Notes: generated by a model not told the origin, from the sequence alone. A stretch of 64,000 bases of DNA from Buchnera aphidicola (Macrosiphum euphorbiae) (GCF_005237295.1 NZ_CP033006.1:310001-374000); one strand, 5' to 3'. Shown: positions 1 through 10,938, counted from the stretch's first letter. Numbers and translations are program-made.

Positions 1-1
1 A

Positions 2-427
2 AATACAAGAGGATTATTGTTGTTTACAAACAATGGAAATTTAGCTAATAAACTTATGCATCCTAGTAATAAAATAGAAAGAGAATACTATATTCGAATT
101 TTTGGAGAAATTAATGAAAATACAATGAATATTTTAAAAAATGGAGTTAAAATTAAAAATAGCTATTCTTCATTTAAAAGCATACAAGTTATTAATCATA
201 ATAAATATTCAAAAAAAAATAAATGGTTTAAAGGTGTTTTATGTGAAGGAAAAAATCGTGAAATCAGATTTATGTGGAAAACAGTTAACTGTCAAGTTAG
301 TCGATTAATTAGAATACGGTATGGTAACATTATTTTACCTAAAAATCTAAAATTAGGACATTGGACTGAATTAAATTCTACATTAGTAGATAATTTATCT
401 AAGTTAGTTGCTTTAAAAAAATATTAA
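2..427 (+). CDS. rluB: 23S rRNA pseudouridine synthase RluB, C-terminal part
   Basis: This is the 3' part of an RsuA/RluB-family pseudouridine synthase; E. coli RluB modifies U2605 of 23S rRNA. The frame is open from base 2 and starts with N-T-R-G-L-L-L-F-T, the stretch that normally follows the catalytic GRLD motif, so the active-site Asp and the S4-like N-terminus lie upstream of the window. Visible family blocks are LANKLMHPS, EREYYIR, EGKNREIR and VSRLIRIRYG. The protein ends soon after the WTEL block, so the long basic tail of E. coli RluB (roughly 45 residues) is missing. TTG codons at 17 and 20 are internal, not starts. The family is clear; RluB rather than a paralogue is supported by sohB and topA downstream. 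Confidence 0.9.
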   Translation, partial: NTRGLLLFTNNGNLANKLMHPSNKIEREYYIRIFGEINENTMNILKNGVKIKNSYSSFKSIQVINHNKYSKKNKWFKGVLCEGKNREIRFMWKTVNCQVSRLIRIRYGNIILPKNLKLGHWTELNSTLVDNLSKLVALKKY

Positions 428-465
428 AAAATTTTTCTACCTATCTTTTTAAAAAGGTTTATTGT

Positions 466-1503
466 GTGAATTTACTTATAAATTATGAATTATTCTTAGC
501 GAAAATTATTACTTTTATTATAATTAGTATTTCTACACTAATTTTATTTTATAAAATAATAAAAAGAAAAAAAAACAATCAAAGTAAAATAAAAGTTACT
601 TTACTACAAGACAATTATAAAAATGTAAAAAATCAAATATTATTATCTACAATGCAAGATTTTGAAAAAAAAATATGGTTTGAAAAAGAAAAAGAAAAAA
701 ATAAAAAAAATAAAAAAAAAATATTAGACAACAAAAATCAATATCTTCAAAATAAAAAGAAAAAATTATATATACTAGATTTTAAGGGAGATGTTTATGC
801 TAATGAAGTAATTGGATTGCGAGAAGAAATATCTGCCATCCTTTCAGTAGCAAATGAAAATGATGAGGTTTTATTACGTCTAGAGAGTTCTGGGGGTGTA
901 ATTCATGGCTATGGATTAGCTGCTTCTCAGTTAAATAGATTACGTCAAAGAGGAATACGTCTGACTATATCTATTGATAAAATCGCAGCAAGTGGAGGAT
1001 ACATGATGGCATGTGTTGCTGATTATATTGTTGCAGCACCATTTGCAATAATAGGTTCAATTGGAGTAGTAGGTCAAATGCCTAACTTTAATAAATTATT
1101 AAAAAAATGCAATATAGATATTGAACTTCATACTGCAGGTGATTATAAACGAACTTTGACAATGTTTGGAAATAATACCGAATCAACACGTAATAAATTC
1201 TGTGAAGAATTAAATGCAACACATAAACTGTTTAAAAATTTCATCAAGGAAATGAGACCATCTTTAGATATCGAGAGTGTATCTAATGGAGAACATTGGT
1301 TTGGAACAATTGCTTTACAAAAAAAATTAGTAGATCAAATTGCTACAAGTGACGATATATTAATGTCTAAAATAGAAGAATATACTTTATTAAGCATTAA
1401 ATATATTTATAATAAAAAAATGCTAGAACGTTTTACTTCATCTATAGTACATAATATTAGTAAAACTTTACTTAAAATATTTTCTCATAAAAATTATTTA
1501 TAG
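466..1503 (+). CDS. sohB: Inner-membrane S49 family peptidase SohB
   Basis: Putative membrane-anchored serine protease of the SppA/S49 family. The 345 residues nearly match the 349 of E. coli SohB. One membrane segment (about residues 10-30) is followed by a Lys-rich linker and the protease domain. The catalytic serine is likely Ser176 in the A-A-S-G-G-Y motif and the general-base lysine Lys228 in D-Y-K-R-T-L. The start is GTG at 466, with an AAGG about 9 bases upstream. It lies 38 bases after rluB and upstream of topA. The family is secure; substrates are unknown even in E. coli. Confidence 0.93.
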   Translation: MNLLINYELFLAKIITFIIISISTLILFYKIIKRKKNNQSKIKVTLLQDNYKNVKNQILLSTMQDFEKKIWFEKEKEKNKKNKKKILDNKNQYLQNKKKKLYILDFKGDVYANEVIGLREEISAILSVANENDEVLLRLESSGGVIHGYGLAASQLNRLRQRGIRLTISIDKIAASGGYMMACVADYIVAAPFAIIGSIGVVGQMPNFNKLLKKCNIDIELHTAGDYKRTLTMFGNNTESTRNKFCEELNATHKLFKNFIKEMRPSLDIESVSNGEHWFGTIALQKKLVDQIATSDDILMSKIEEYTLLSIKYIYNKKMLERFTSSIVHNISKTLLKIFSHKNYL

Positions 1504-1605
1504 TTTTAAAAACATAAAAAAAGTTTTAAATGCAATTAATCTTGAGCCAATCACTTATTTAGAATCTGAGTCAATATAATTACATACGATTTATTGGATA
1601 AAAAT

Positions 1606-4188
1606 ATGCAAAAATCTCTCGTGATAGTTGAATCTCCAGCAAAAGCAAAAACTATAAATCAATATTTAGGTTCTGAATACATAGTTAAGTCTAGTATAGG
1701 ACATGTACGAGATTTGATAACCAGTAAATCACAAAATAAAGCGAAAAATAAAAAATTTTCTGATGAAAATATTGCTTTAAGAACTAATGAAAATACGATT
1801 CTAATAAAACAAATAGGAATTAATCCTTATAAAGATTGGAATGCTGAATATCACATTTTACCTGGTAAAGAAAAAATTATTTCTGATTTAAAAATTATTG
1901 CAAATCAAGTAGATCATATATATCTTGCTACAGATTTAGACAGGGAAGGAGAAGCAATAGCTTGGCATTTAAAAGAAGTTATTGGGGGGGATTCTACTAA
2001 ATTTAGTCGTGTAGTATTTAATGAAATAACTAAACATTCAATAAAAAAAGCTTTTGAAAAAGTAGGTCATATAAACATGAATCGAGTGCATGCACAGCAA
2101 GCACGTCGTTTTATGGATCGAATTGTAGGTTATATGATTTCGCCTTTATTATGGAAGAAAATTTCTAGGGGTTTATCTGCAGGACGAGTTCAATCTGTAG
2201 CAGTTCGTATAATATCAGATCGTGAACATATTATAAAAAATTTTATTCCGGAAGAGTATTGGAAAATAAATGTATCTCTGTTTTATGAAGATAAAAAAAA
2301 GATTAGTATGGATGTAACACATTATCATAATAAAACATATTATCCAGTAAATAGAAATGAAGTGAATTTCGCAATAGAAAAAATGAAAAAATCATTATTT
2401 ATTGTTAAAAATTATAAAGAAAAAATTTTTTATAAAACAGCATCTGCTCCATTTATAACCTCTACTTTACAACAATTTTCTAATCTTCGCTTAGGTTTTA
2501 GTGTAAAAAAAACAATGTTTTTAGCGCAGAAATTATATGAAGAAGGTTATATAACTTATATGAGAACTGATTCCACTTATTTAAGCAAACATGCCATTAA
2601 AAAAGCTCGAACATATATAAAAAATTTTTATGGCGATGATTATTTACCTAAAGAACCTAATTTATATTCTAATCAAAAATATTCTCAAGAAGCTCATGAA
2701 GCTATTCGACCATCTGATATTCAAGTAAAAAATATAAAATCAAACAATTTAAGTTCGGGTGCTAAAAAATTATATGAGTTAATTTGGAATCAGTTTATAG
2801 CTTCTCAAATGACATCAGTTAAATATAAGTCTATTACCATAATAGTAATGGCTGACATGTTTACATTGCAAAAAAATGAACGAATAGTTTTATTTAATGG
2901 TTGGACAAAAGTTTTAATTGAAGAAGAAAATATTATTTCTGAATTTCCTGTGTTAAATGTAGGAAATTTATTATTAATAGATGAAATTATACCCAGTCAA
3001 AAATTTACTAAACCTCCACCACGTTTTACTGAAGCATCTTTAGTGCGTGAATTAGAAAAAAAAGGTGTTGGAAGACCTTCCACCTATTCTGCAATTACAT
3101 CAAAAATACAAGATCGAGGATATGTTAAAATTAAAAAAAATAAATTTTACGCAGAAAAAATGGGAGAAATTCTTACTGTACGACTAAAAAAAAGTTTTAG
3201 TGATTTAATTGATTACAATTTTACTGCAAATATGGAAAAAAAACTTGATAAAATTGCTGAAAATAAAATTAAATGGAAAAGTGTACTTGATTCTTTTTTT
3301 AAAAATTTTTCTAAACAGTTAGAAAAAGCTAAAAAAAGTCCAGAAGAAGGGGGGATGGAATTAAATACAATTGTTCCAACTTCAATTAATTGTCCAGTTT
3401 GTTGCAAGAAAATGGGAATAAAAAATGCTGTAACTGGTGTGTTTCTTAGCTGTTTAGGATATAATAATACTGAATCTAAAAATTGTTGCAAAAAAACTAT
3501 AAACTTAATTTCATTAAATGATTTTGATAAAAAAGATAATAAAAAACAATTATCTTTAAAATTAACTAATCGATGTGAAAAATGTAACATGTCTATGGAT
3601 AGTTATTTTATTAATCAAAAACTAAAATTACATATTTGTATTAATAATCCTAGTTGCATTGGTTATAAAATTGAAGAAGGGGTTTTTAAAAGTCCTCTTT
3701 ATTTATCTGAAACAATTCAATGTGAAAAATGTCAGAACAAAATGATGCTTAAAATAGGTCCATTTGGTAAATTTTTTACATGTATAAATAAAATATGTAA
3801 AAATACAAGAAAGATTTTGCCTAATGGTGAGATATCTGATCCAAAATTAGAACCTATTCCTTTTCCAGAATTACTATGTAAAGAATCCAACGCATGGTTT
3901 GTTTTACGGGAAGGAATTTCCGGTATTTTTTTTGCTGCAAACACTTTTCCTAAATCACGCGAAACTAGATCTCCATTTGTAGAAGAATTAGTGCGATTTC
4001 AACATTTATTACCAGAAAAAATACACTATTTATCTAGCGGTCCTACAATTGATGAAAATGGAAATAAAACTATTGTTTGTTTCAATAGAAAGACTAAAAA
4101 ACATTATATTACTTCTAAAAAAGAAGGAAAATTTACAGGTTGGTCAGCTATATTTATTAATAAAAAATGGTGTATAATAAATAAATAA
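1606..4188 (+). CDS. topA: DNA topoisomerase I
   Basis: Type IA topoisomerase that relaxes negative supercoils. From the ATG at 1606 it has 860 residues against 865 in E. coli. An in-frame TTG at 1594 is possible, but the ATG lines up with the usual M-x-K-x-L-V-I-V-E-S start and has GGA about 8 bases before it. The N-terminal TOPRIM domain carries DLDREGEA. The catalytic tyrosine is Tyr318 in YITYMRTDST. The QEAHEAIRPSD and GVGRPSTY blocks are intact. Three C-terminal four-Cys zinc ribbons remain (starting CPVC, CEKC and CEKC, roughly residues 590-740), followed by the TopA tail. A TATAAT at 1575-1580 could be its -10 element. Nothing looks degraded. Confidence 0.97.
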   Translation: MQKSLVIVESPAKAKTINQYLGSEYIVKSSIGHVRDLITSKSQNKAKNKKFSDENIALRTNENTILIKQIGINPYKDWNAEYHILPGKEKIISDLKIIANQVDHIYLATDLDREGEAIAWHLKEVIGGDSTKFSRVVFNEITKHSIKKAFEKVGHINMNRVHAQQARRFMDRIVGYMISPLLWKKISRGLSAGRVQSVAVRIISDREHIIKNFIPEEYWKINVSLFYEDKKKISMDVTHYHNKTYYPVNRNEVNFAIEKMKKSLFIVKNYKEKIFYKTASAPFITSTLQQFSNLRLGFSVKKTMFLAQKLYEEGYITYMRTDSTYLSKHAIKKARTYIKNFYGDDYLPKEPNLYSNQKYSQEAHEAIRPSDIQVKNIKSNNLSSGAKKLYELIWNQFIASQMTSVKYKSITIIVMADMFTLQKNERIVLFNGWTKVLIEEENIISEFPVLNVGNLLLIDEIIPSQKFTKPPPRFTEASLVRELEKKGVGRPSTYSAITSKIQDRGYVKIKKNKFYAEKMGEILTVRLKKSFSDLIDYNFTANMEKKLDKIAENKIKWKSVLDSFFKNFSKQLEKAKKSPEEGGMELNTIVPTSINCPVCCKKMGIKNAVTGVFLSCLGYNNTESKNCCKKTINLISLNDFDKKDNKKQLSLKLTNRCEKCNMSMDSYFINQKLKLHICINNPSCIGYKIEEGVFKSPLYLSETIQCEKCQNKMMLKIGPFGKFFTCINKICKNTRKILPNGEISDPKLEPIPFPELLCKESNAWFVLREGISGIFFAANTFPKSRETRSPFVEELVRFQHLLPEKIHYLSSGPTIDENGNKTIVCFNRKTKKHYITSKKEGKFTGWSAIFINKKWCIINK

Positions 4189-4253
4189 TATTTATAAAAA
4201 ATAAGATGATATCTGATTAAAATATTTTTTAAAAAATATAATTTTTAACTTTA

Positions 4254-5051
4254 TTATATTAAATAATATGCACGTATTTTTTCAGTAATTAATCTGACAA
4301 ATTTTGGGCTGCTAGTTATATTTCCAGAATGACAATGATTATATTCATGACCTCCTGTAAAATTGCTAATTAAACACCCAGCTTCTCGAACTTGTAGTTT
4401 ACTTGCTATAAAATTATTTGGTTCTAAATTAAAATCAAATAAACAATCTATTTTTCCCGCTGCTACATAAGCAGCATCAAGTACAGTAGAACCAGTACAT
4501 CTAAAAGAAATTCCACATAAAATTAATTTTTTATATATTTCAAAATAAGATAGTGTTTCACTGTAAATTTTATTCGGTAAATTAACAGCAACTGTAGTGT
4601 AATTTAAAGTGTTAATTTTACTACATCTGGTTCGGTATCCATTTAATTGAGAACCCTGTCCTTTTACTGCTGTAAATAAATCATTTTTTATGGGGTCGTA
4701 TATTACAGAAATTTCAGTCTTACTTTTTACAACTACAGCAATAGAAATACAAAAATATGGAAAATGTTTGATAAAATTATTTTTTCCGTCTAATTCATTG
4801 ATAATCCAAATAGTATTTTTTTCATTCTGTTTAAAAATAATATTTTCATTTTTTTTTAAGATAATATGGTGAGGATAAGATCTATAAATAATTTCACTGA
4901 TTATTCTATTAATTTTATACATTATATTTTTTATAAATATTTTATTTTTATCTACATCTTCCTTAATAAATTTATGTGCATCATAATTTTGAATAATAAT
5001 ATTTCCTCCTTTTCGTACTGCACGAATAGCAATATTTAACATTGGATGCAT
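4254..5051 (-). CDS. suhB: SuhB, inositol-monophosphatase fold with lost metal ligands
   Basis: The length (265 residues), the N-terminal MHPMLNIA block and the DP-x-x-N-x-LFTA, QLNGYR and AYVAAG blocks identify it as SuhB (267 residues in E. coli). In E. coli, SuhB is an inositol monophosphatase in vitro and a Nus factor in rRNA antitermination. The catalytic metal ligands have mostly gone: the glutamate pair (E67-E68) is K-N, the DPLDGTTN motif reads NELDGKNN (D84 to Asn, D87 kept), and the late Trp-Asp (D212) is Asn-Asn at 212-213. The reading frame and the rest of the fold are intact, so it is probably a non-catalytic protein kept for its RNA polymerase role (inference). It converges on topA, 65 bases away. 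Confidence 0.93.
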   Translation of the reverse strand: MHPMLNIAIRAVRKGGNIIIQNYDAHKFIKEDVDKNKIFIKNIMYKINRIISEIIYRSYPHHIILKKNENIIFKQNEKNTIWIINELDGKNNFIKHFPYFCISIAVVVKSKTEISVIYDPIKNDLFTAVKGQGSQLNGYRTRCSKINTLNYTTVAVNLPNKIYSETLSYFEIYKKLILCGISFRCTGSTVLDAAYVAAGKIDCLFDFNLEPNNFIASKLQVREAGCLISNFTGGHEYNHCHSGNITSSPKFVRLITEKIRAYYLI

Positions 5052-5308
5052 AGAAAACCCCTAAATTTTTAAAACTGATTAGAATAATACCATGATTTAA
5101 AGATCTTTGATATTTATTGAAGATTGTTTTTATTAAAGAGAAATTTTATTTTTTTAGATATAAAAACAGTATCAAGATTAATAAATTTATTATATTAATG
5201 TATAATATTAATATATAGAATAGTAATAATATATTATTACTATTTTTTTTGTTAAGGTAAAGTTTTAAATGAAAAGATATTTTATACTAATTAATTTTAG
5301 GTATTTAG

Positions 5309-6400
5309 ATGAATAAGAATATTAATATATTCAAAATTTCAGAATCTAAAATTAATTTATTAGATTTAAATCGTCAAGATTTAAGATATTTTCTTACTTC
5401 TTTAGGCGCGAAAAGTTTTTGTACAGAACAAATCATGAAATGGATTTACAATCATTATTGTAATGATTTTTATAAGATGTTTAACATTAGCATAAAAATA
5501 AGAAATAAATTATATGAAAAATCTTATATTTCTGCATCAGAATTTATAGAAGAAAAAATTTCTTATGATGGGACAATAAAATGGATTACTTCTATTAACA
5601 ACCAAAGAATTGAAACAGTGTACATTCCGGAAAAAAAACGTTCTACTCTTTGTATTTCTTCACAAATAGGATGTTCTTTAAAATGTAATTTTTGTGCTAC
5701 CGGAAAAGCAGGTTTTCAAAGAAATTTAAAAGTTTCTGAGATTATTGCTCAAATTTGGCAGGCAAATAAAATATTAAAAGAAAAAAATATTACAAACCAT
5801 GTTACTAATATAGTGTTTATGGGTATGGGTGAACCTTTATTAAATTTAAATAATGTTGTATCTGCATTAAAAATAATTTTAGATGAATATGGTTTTGGTT
5901 TGTCAAAACGTCGTATTACTTTATCTACCTCAGGAATAGTCCCAGCATTAGATAAATTAAGAAATACAATTGATGTTTCTTTAGCAATTTCTTTACATGC
6001 TCCGAATGATATTATTAGAAATCTTATTATGCCAATCAATAAAAAATATAATATTTCTTCTATTTTAAATTCTACACTAAAATATTTAAAATATTCAAAA
6101 GCTAATCGAGATGGAGTAACAATAGAGTATGTTATGCTAGATGGAGTTAACGATTCTAATGAAAATGCTCAACAATTAGCTACTTTATTAAGCAATATAC
6201 CTAGTAAAATTAATTTAATTCCTTGGAATTCTTTTTTAGGTTCATCTTTTTTATGCAGTAATATTCGTCGAATTAATATTTTTGCAAATATTCTTAGAAA
6301 AAGAGGATTTACTGCAATAATCAGAAAAAATAGAGGACAAGATATTAATGCTGCATGTGGTCAATTAACCGGTAGTATAATAAATCCTCTTAAAAAATAA
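5309..6400 (+). CDS. rlmN: Dual-specificity rRNA/tRNA m2A methyltransferase RlmN
   Basis: Radical-SAM enzyme that methylates C2 of A2503 in 23S rRNA and A37 of some tRNAs. The 363 residues include the C-x3-C-x2-C cluster motif at Cys122, Cys126 and Cys129, the upstream conserved Cys115, and the C-terminal Cys350 in A-C-G-Q-L that corresponds to the methyl-carrying cysteine. FMGMGEPL, the SAM-binding motif, is also present. It is the first gene of a co-directional group with ispG, hisS and glyA (rlmN, ispG and hisS are also near each other in E. coli). The 38-base gap to ispG holds no obvious terminator. Confidence 0.96.
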   Translation: MNKNINIFKISESKINLLDLNRQDLRYFLTSLGAKSFCTEQIMKWIYNHYCNDFYKMFNISIKIRNKLYEKSYISASEFIEEKISYDGTIKWITSINNQRIETVYIPEKKRSTLCISSQIGCSLKCNFCATGKAGFQRNLKVSEIIAQIWQANKILKEKNITNHVTNIVFMGMGEPLLNLNNVVSALKIILDEYGFGLSKRRITLSTSGIVPALDKLRNTIDVSLAISLHAPNDIIRNLIMPINKKYNISSILNSTLKYLKYSKANRDGVTIEYVMLDGVNDSNENAQQLATLLSNIPSKINLIPWNSFLGSSFLCSNIRRINIFANILRKRGFTAIIRKNRGQDINAACGQLTGSIINPLKK

Positions 6401-6437
6401 TTTAATTTATTATTCTTCCCTTTATATATAAAAAAAT

Positions 6438-7553
6438 ATGAATAAATCGAAAATTATTAATAGAAGAAAATCAGATCGTATTTATGTTGGTAAAATACCT
6501 ATTGGAAATAATGCACCTATTTCAGTTCAATCAATGACTAATACTCGAACTACAAATACTTTAGAAACTATCAATCAAATTCTAGAATTGCAAAAAGTAG
6601 GAGTAGATATTATCCGTATTTCTATACCGACTTTAAAAGCTGCAGAATCATTTAAAGAAATTAAAAAACAAGTAAAAATTCCATTAATTGCAGATATACA
6701 TTTTGATTATAGATTAGCGTTAAAAGCTATAGAATATGGAGCAGACTGTCTAAGAATTAATCCTGGAAATATTGGAAATATAAAACGAGTATCAGAAGTA
6801 ATTACTTATGCAAAAGATAAAAATATACCAATTAGAATTGGTGTAAATGCAGGGTCTTTAGAAAAAGATATATTAAAAAAATATAAAACCCCTACCCCAG
6901 AAGCTTTAGTAGAATCTGCTATGAGGCATATTGAATATTTTGATACTTTAAATTTTAATCAATTTAAAGTTAGTGTTAAAGCATCTAATGTATTTTTAGC
7001 AGTTGAATCATATCGATTATTAGGAAAAAAAATTACACAACCTTTACATATCGGAATAACAGAAGCAGGAGGTTTAAGAAATGGAACAGTAAAATCTTCT
7101 ATAGGTATTGCTTTACTATTATTAGAAGGTATTGGAGATACAATACGAATTTCATTAGCCGCTAATCCTATTGAAGAAGTGAAAGTAGGTTATGATATTC
7201 TAAAAGTCTTAAATTTAAGATCAAGAGGAGTTAATTTTATTGCATGTCCTACATGTTCTAGACAAGAATTTGATGTAATTAATACAGTAAATCAATTAGA
7301 AAAGAAATTAGAAGATATTTCAACCCCTATAGATGTATCAATTATCGGTTGTGTTGTTAATGGCATAGGTGAAGCTAAAACAGCAACTTTAGGATTAACA
7401 GGACATTATAAAAATAGTATATTTTATGAAGATGGAATAAGACAGAAAAAAAAAATAAAAAATGAAGAAATTATTGAAAAAATGGAAATTAAAATTCGAA
7501 AAAAAATAAAAAATATAGAGAAATTAAATAATGTAAAAAAAAATAATATTTAA
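6438..7553 (+). CDS. ispG: 4-hydroxy-3-methylbut-2-enyl diphosphate synthase (flavodoxin)
   Basis: Penultimate step of the MEP isoprenoid pathway, converting MEcPP to HMBPP with a [4Fe-4S] cluster. The 371 residues equal the E. coli length. The cluster cysteines are at 270, 273 and 305 (CPTC and GCVVNGIGE). The N-terminal TIM-barrel part includes SVQSMTNT and ADIHFD. In gammaproteobacteria the electron donor is flavodoxin, and fldA is encoded at 22.9-23.4 kb in this window. The C-terminus is Lys-rich, as is common in this AT-rich genome. Confidence 0.97.
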   Translation: MNKSKIINRRKSDRIYVGKIPIGNNAPISVQSMTNTRTTNTLETINQILELQKVGVDIIRISIPTLKAAESFKEIKKQVKIPLIADIHFDYRLALKAIEYGADCLRINPGNIGNIKRVSEVITYAKDKNIPIRIGVNAGSLEKDILKKYKTPTPEALVESAMRHIEYFDTLNFNQFKVSVKASNVFLAVESYRLLGKKITQPLHIGITEAGGLRNGTVKSSIGIALLLLEGIGDTIRISLAANPIEEVKVGYDILKVLNLRSRGVNFIACPTCSRQEFDVINTVNQLEKKLEDISTPIDVSIIGCVVNGIGEAKTATLGLTGHYKNSIFYEDGIRQKKKIKNEEIIEKMEIKIRKKIKNIEKLNNVKKNNI

Positions 7554-7596
7554 CTGTATATTTTAATTATTTTATATCTAATATTAAGAGATAATA

Positions 7597-8871
7597 GTGA
7601 AAAAAGAAATTAAATCTATTAGAGGAATGCATGATTATCTTCCAAAAGAATTAAAAATATGGAATTATGTAGAAATTATATTAAAAGAAGTTCTAACTAG
7701 CTATTGTTATTTAGAAATTAGGTTACCTATATTAGAAAAAACTAAAATTTTTAAAAGAGCAATTGGCAACATTACTGATGTAGTAGAAAAAGAAATGTAT
7801 TCTTTTAACGACCGAAAAGGTAATAGTTTAACTTTACGTCCCGAAGGCACCGTAGGATGTGTACGAGCTGTAATACAACATCATTTATTAAATCAAAAAA
7901 ATAATAAATTTTGGTATTTAGGCCCTATGTTTCGATATGAAAGACCACAAAATGGAAGATATCGTCAATTCTATCAATTAGGAGCAGAAGTATTTGGTTT
8001 TGATACAGAAGATATAGATTTAGAAATTATTATCCTAACACATCGTTTATGGAAAAGAATTGGTATTGATTCATATGTAACTTTAGAAATCAATTCAATA
8101 GGTTCCAAAATTGATCGTTTTGAATATAAAAAAAAATTAGTTTGCTTTCTTAAAAAACATGAACATTTATTAGATGAAGATTGTAAACGACGATTATATA
8201 CTAATCCCTTACGTATTTTAGATTCGAAAAATCAAGATATTCAAAAAATATTAAAAGAAGCACCGTTATTAAGTGAGTATATCGATATTTCTTCAAGTAG
8301 TCATTTTAAAAATTTATGCAATATGCTGAATTCTCATAAAATAAAATATAAGTATAATCCACATTTAGTACGAGGATTAGATTATTATAATAATACTGTT
8401 TTTGAATGGAAAAGCAATCAACTAGGTACACAAGACACTATTTGTGCAGGTGGTCGATATGATCATTTAGTTGAAGAAATGGGAGGTAAAAAAACATCTG
8501 CTATAGGATTTGCAATAGGAATAGAACGTTTAGTTTTACTAACAAAATCAATAAAGAATTTTTCTGAAAAATTAGAAGAAATTAATATCTATATTATTTT
8601 TATAGGAAATAATAATAAATATCATGCTGTAAACTTATCTGAAGAAATAAGAGATTTATACCCAAAATTAAAAGTTTTTATTAATTTTTTCAATCAAAAT
8701 CTTAAAAAAAAGATAAAAAACGCTATAAATTCTTCAGCAAGAATTATAATCTTAATAGGTGATAATGAAATTAAAAAAGGATTTTTTTTAGTTAAAGACT
8801 TAAAAAAAGAAAAGGAATATCATCTTTTAAAATATGAATTAATGATAAAAATTCAAAAAATTTTTAAATAA
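7597..8871 (+). CDS. hisS: Histidyl-tRNA synthetase
   Basis: Class II aminoacyl-tRNA synthetase charging tRNA-His. It has 424 residues, the same as E. coli. It starts with GTG at 7597, preceded by AAGAG. Visible motifs are [16 protein letters not shown], the motif 2 region [17 protein letters not shown], the histidine-binding [14 protein letters not shown], and motif 3 around [11 protein letters not shown], followed by the anticodon-binding domain (about residues 330-424). It lies 43 bases after ispG. Confidence 0.97.
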   Translation: MKKEIKSIRGMHDYLPKELKIWNYVEIILKEVLTSYCYLEIRLPILEKTKIFKRAIGNITDVVEKEMYSFNDRKGNSLTLRPEGTVGCVRAVIQHHLLNQKNNKFWYLGPMFRYERPQNGRYRQFYQLGAEVFGFDTEDIDLEIIILTHRLWKRIGIDSYVTLEINSIGSKIDRFEYKKKLVCFLKKHEHLLDEDCKRRLYTNPLRILDSKNQDIQKILKEAPLLSEYIDISSSSHFKNLCNMLNSHKIKYKYNPHLVRGLDYYNNTVFEWKSNQLGTQDTICAGGRYDHLVEEMGGKKTSAIGFAIGIERLVLLTKSIKNFSEKLEEINIYIIFIGNNNKYHAVNLSEEIRDLYPKLKVFINFFNQNLKKKIKNAINSSARIIILIGDNEIKKGFFLVKDLKKEKEYHLLKYELMIKIQKIFK

Positions 8872-8927
8872 ATTTAATTTTTTAATTATTTTATATTTTT
8901 CATGAAACTCAATTTTTTAGGTAAAAA

Positions 8928-10181
8928 ATGTTAAATAATAAAATAGATCTTTCAAAATATGATCCAGAAATATGGTTAGCAATAGAAAAAGAAAAACAAA
9001 GACAGGAAAATCATCTAGAATTAATTGCATCAGAAAACTATGCTAGTAATTATGTCATGAATGCACAAGGTTCACAATTAACTAATAAATATGCAGAAGG
9101 TTATCCTGGAAAACGCTACTATGGTGGTTGTAAATATATAGATATAGTAGAAGAATTAGCAATTAATCGAGCAAAAAAATTATTTGATGCAGATTATGCT
9201 AATGTTCAACCTCATTCTGGTTCTCAAGCTAATTTTTCTGTTTATACAGCATTATTAAAATTTGGTGATACAATATTGGGTATGAAATTATCACATGGAG
9301 GTCATTTAACTCATGGGTCTTCGGTAAGTTTCTCAGGAAAAATGTATAATGTCATTCAATATGGAGTCAATAAAAATGGTGAAATTGATTATGAAGAAGT
9401 TTTAAACTTAACTCAAAAATATAAACCAAAAATGATTATTGGTGGTTTTTCAGCATATTCTGGTATTTGTGATTGGGAAAAAATGCGTGTTATTGCAGAT
9501 AAAGTGAATGCTTATTTAGTTGTTGATATAGCTCATATTGCGGGTTTAATCGCAGCTAAAATTTATCCAAATCCAATTAACTATGCTCATGTTGTTACAA
9601 GCACGACTCATAAAACATTGGCAGGACCTCGAGGAGGACTTATTCTTGCTAAAAATGGCAGTGATACTTTATATAAAAAATTAAATTTATCAGTCTTTCC
9701 TGGTGCACAAGGAGGACCACTAATGCATATAATTGCTGCAAAAGCAATCGCGTTCAAAGAAGCAGCACAACCTAAATTTAAAGAATATCAAAAACAAATA
9801 GTAAAAAATTCTAAAGTTATGGTTCAAAAATTTTTAGAAAAAGGATATCAAATAGTATCAGGAAAAACCAGCAATCATTTATTTTTACTTGATTTAACCA
9901 ATAAAAAAATTACAGGCAAAGATGCTGATATCGCTTTAAGTAAAGCTAATATAACTATTAATAAAAATACTATACCTAATGATTTGAAAAGTCCTTTTAT
10001 TACTTCAGGTATACGTATTGGTACACCTGCTATTACTAGAAGGGGGTTTAAAGAAAATGAAGTTTCTGAAGTATCAAATTGGATATCTAGTATTTTAGAT
10101 AACGTGCATGATGATGATAATATTATTAAAATTAAACAAAAAGTGTTAGAAATTTGTTTAAAATATCCTGTTTATATTTAA
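8928..10181 (+). CDS. glyA: Serine hydroxymethyltransferase
   Basis: PLP enzyme that interconverts serine and glycine and generates 5,10-methylene-THF. It has 417 residues, identical in length to E. coli GlyA. The PLP lysine is Lys229 in [12 protein letters not shown]. The LIASENY and [10 protein letters not shown] blocks near the N-terminus and the SGIRIGTPA block near the C-terminus are intact. It is the last gene of the rlmN-ispG-hisS-glyA group and converges on bioD, with 82 bases between the two stop codons. Confidence 0.98.
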   Translation: MLNNKIDLSKYDPEIWLAIEKEKQRQENHLELIASENYASNYVMNAQGSQLTNKYAEGYPGKRYYGGCKYIDIVEELAINRAKKLFDADYANVQPHSGSQANFSVYTALLKFGDTILGMKLSHGGHLTHGSSVSFSGKMYNVIQYGVNKNGEIDYEEVLNLTQKYKPKMIIGGFSAYSGICDWEKMRVIADKVNAYLVVDIAHIAGLIAAKIYPNPINYAHVVTSTTHKTLAGPRGGLILAKNGSDTLYKKLNLSVFPGAQGGPLMHIIAAKAIAFKEAAQPKFKEYQKQIVKNSKVMVQKFLEKGYQIVSGKTSNHLFLLDLTNKKITGKDADIALSKANITINKNTIPNDLKSPFITSGIRIGTPAITRRGFKENEVSEVSNWISSILDNVHDDDNIIKIKQKVLEICLKYPVYI

Positions 10182-10263
10182 TCAAAATACCTCAAATATA
10201 TCCATCTTTGTTAATAATTATATTAATGATTATAAAAATAATATTTTTCAAAAAACGTATTTT

Positions 10264-10938
10264 TTATTTAGGTAATTTTATTTTGATTTTTTTAACATTT
10301 ATTTTGTTTTTATTATTCAAATATGGAATTTCACCTAAAAATGGAGATTTAATATAACTTAACAAAGTTTGGATGTAGTACATATTATATTTATCTTTTG
10401 GAAAAATATTATTAGCAATCCAACCTCCACATGTTATTTTTTCCGAAATAATAGCTTTTTCTGTTAAAATAGCATGGTTAATACACCCTAATTTAATCGC
10501 GACAATAATAATAACAGTTAATTTTTCTTTTTTAACCCAATCAGAAAAAGTTTCTTTATCAGACAATGGTGTATACCATCCACCGGCACCTTCTACTAAA
10601 ATCCAATTGCTTTTCTTGGTAATATTTTTTAATCCTAAAGATAATTCTATTTTTTTAATATTTTTTTTTTGAAATTTACTTAAGATGTGAGGAGGAGCGT
10701 TTTCAAAAAATGAAATCGGATTCACTTCCTTTTCACTTAATATTATAGAACTACTTTTTTTTAGAATAGTCGCATCATTGTTTAAAAAATTACATGTTTT
10801 TTTTTGATGTCCAGAAGATATAGGTTTATATCCTGCTGTTTTATATCCAAATGCAGCTGCTTTTTTTAATAAAATGCTACTTGCAATTGTTTTTCCTACA
10901 TTTGTATCAGTTCCGGTAATAAAAAATTTTTTAATCAT
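10264..10938 (-). CDS. bioD: Dethiobiotin synthetase
   Basis: ATP-dependent carboxylation of 7,8-diaminopelargonate to dethiobiotin, the penultimate biotin step. The 224 residues compare with 225 in E. coli. The N-terminus carries the P-loop G-T-D-T-N-V-G-K-T and the middle has VEGAGGW. The basic C-terminus (K-I-N-V-K-K-I-K) reflects AT bias. It lies downstream of bioB on the same strand but 355 bases away; in E. coli bioF and bioC fill that place. No Shine-Dalgarno is visible before the ATG. Confidence 0.96.
   Translation of the reverse strand: MIKKFFITGTDTNVGKTIASSILLKKAAAFGYKTAGYKPISSGHQKKTCNFLNNDATILKKSSSIILSEKEVNPISFFENAPPHILSKFQKKNIKKIELSLGLKNITKKSNWILVEGAGGWYTPLSDKETFSDWVKKEKLTVIIIVAIKLGCINHAILTEKAIISEKITCGGWIANNIFPKDKYNMYYIQTLLSYIKSPFLGEIPYLNNKNKINVKKIKIKLPK

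Noticed and set aside
3213-3590. Minus-strand open frame inside topA
   Set aside because: Antisense to a conserved gene, biased composition, no family match.
4254-5051. suhB as a pseudogene
   Set aside because: Full length, no stops, non-catalytic blocks well conserved; loss is limited to the active site.
10154-10357. Open frame across the glyA-bioD junction
   Set aside because: Overlaps the ends of both convergent genes, low-complexity I/F/L-rich translation.
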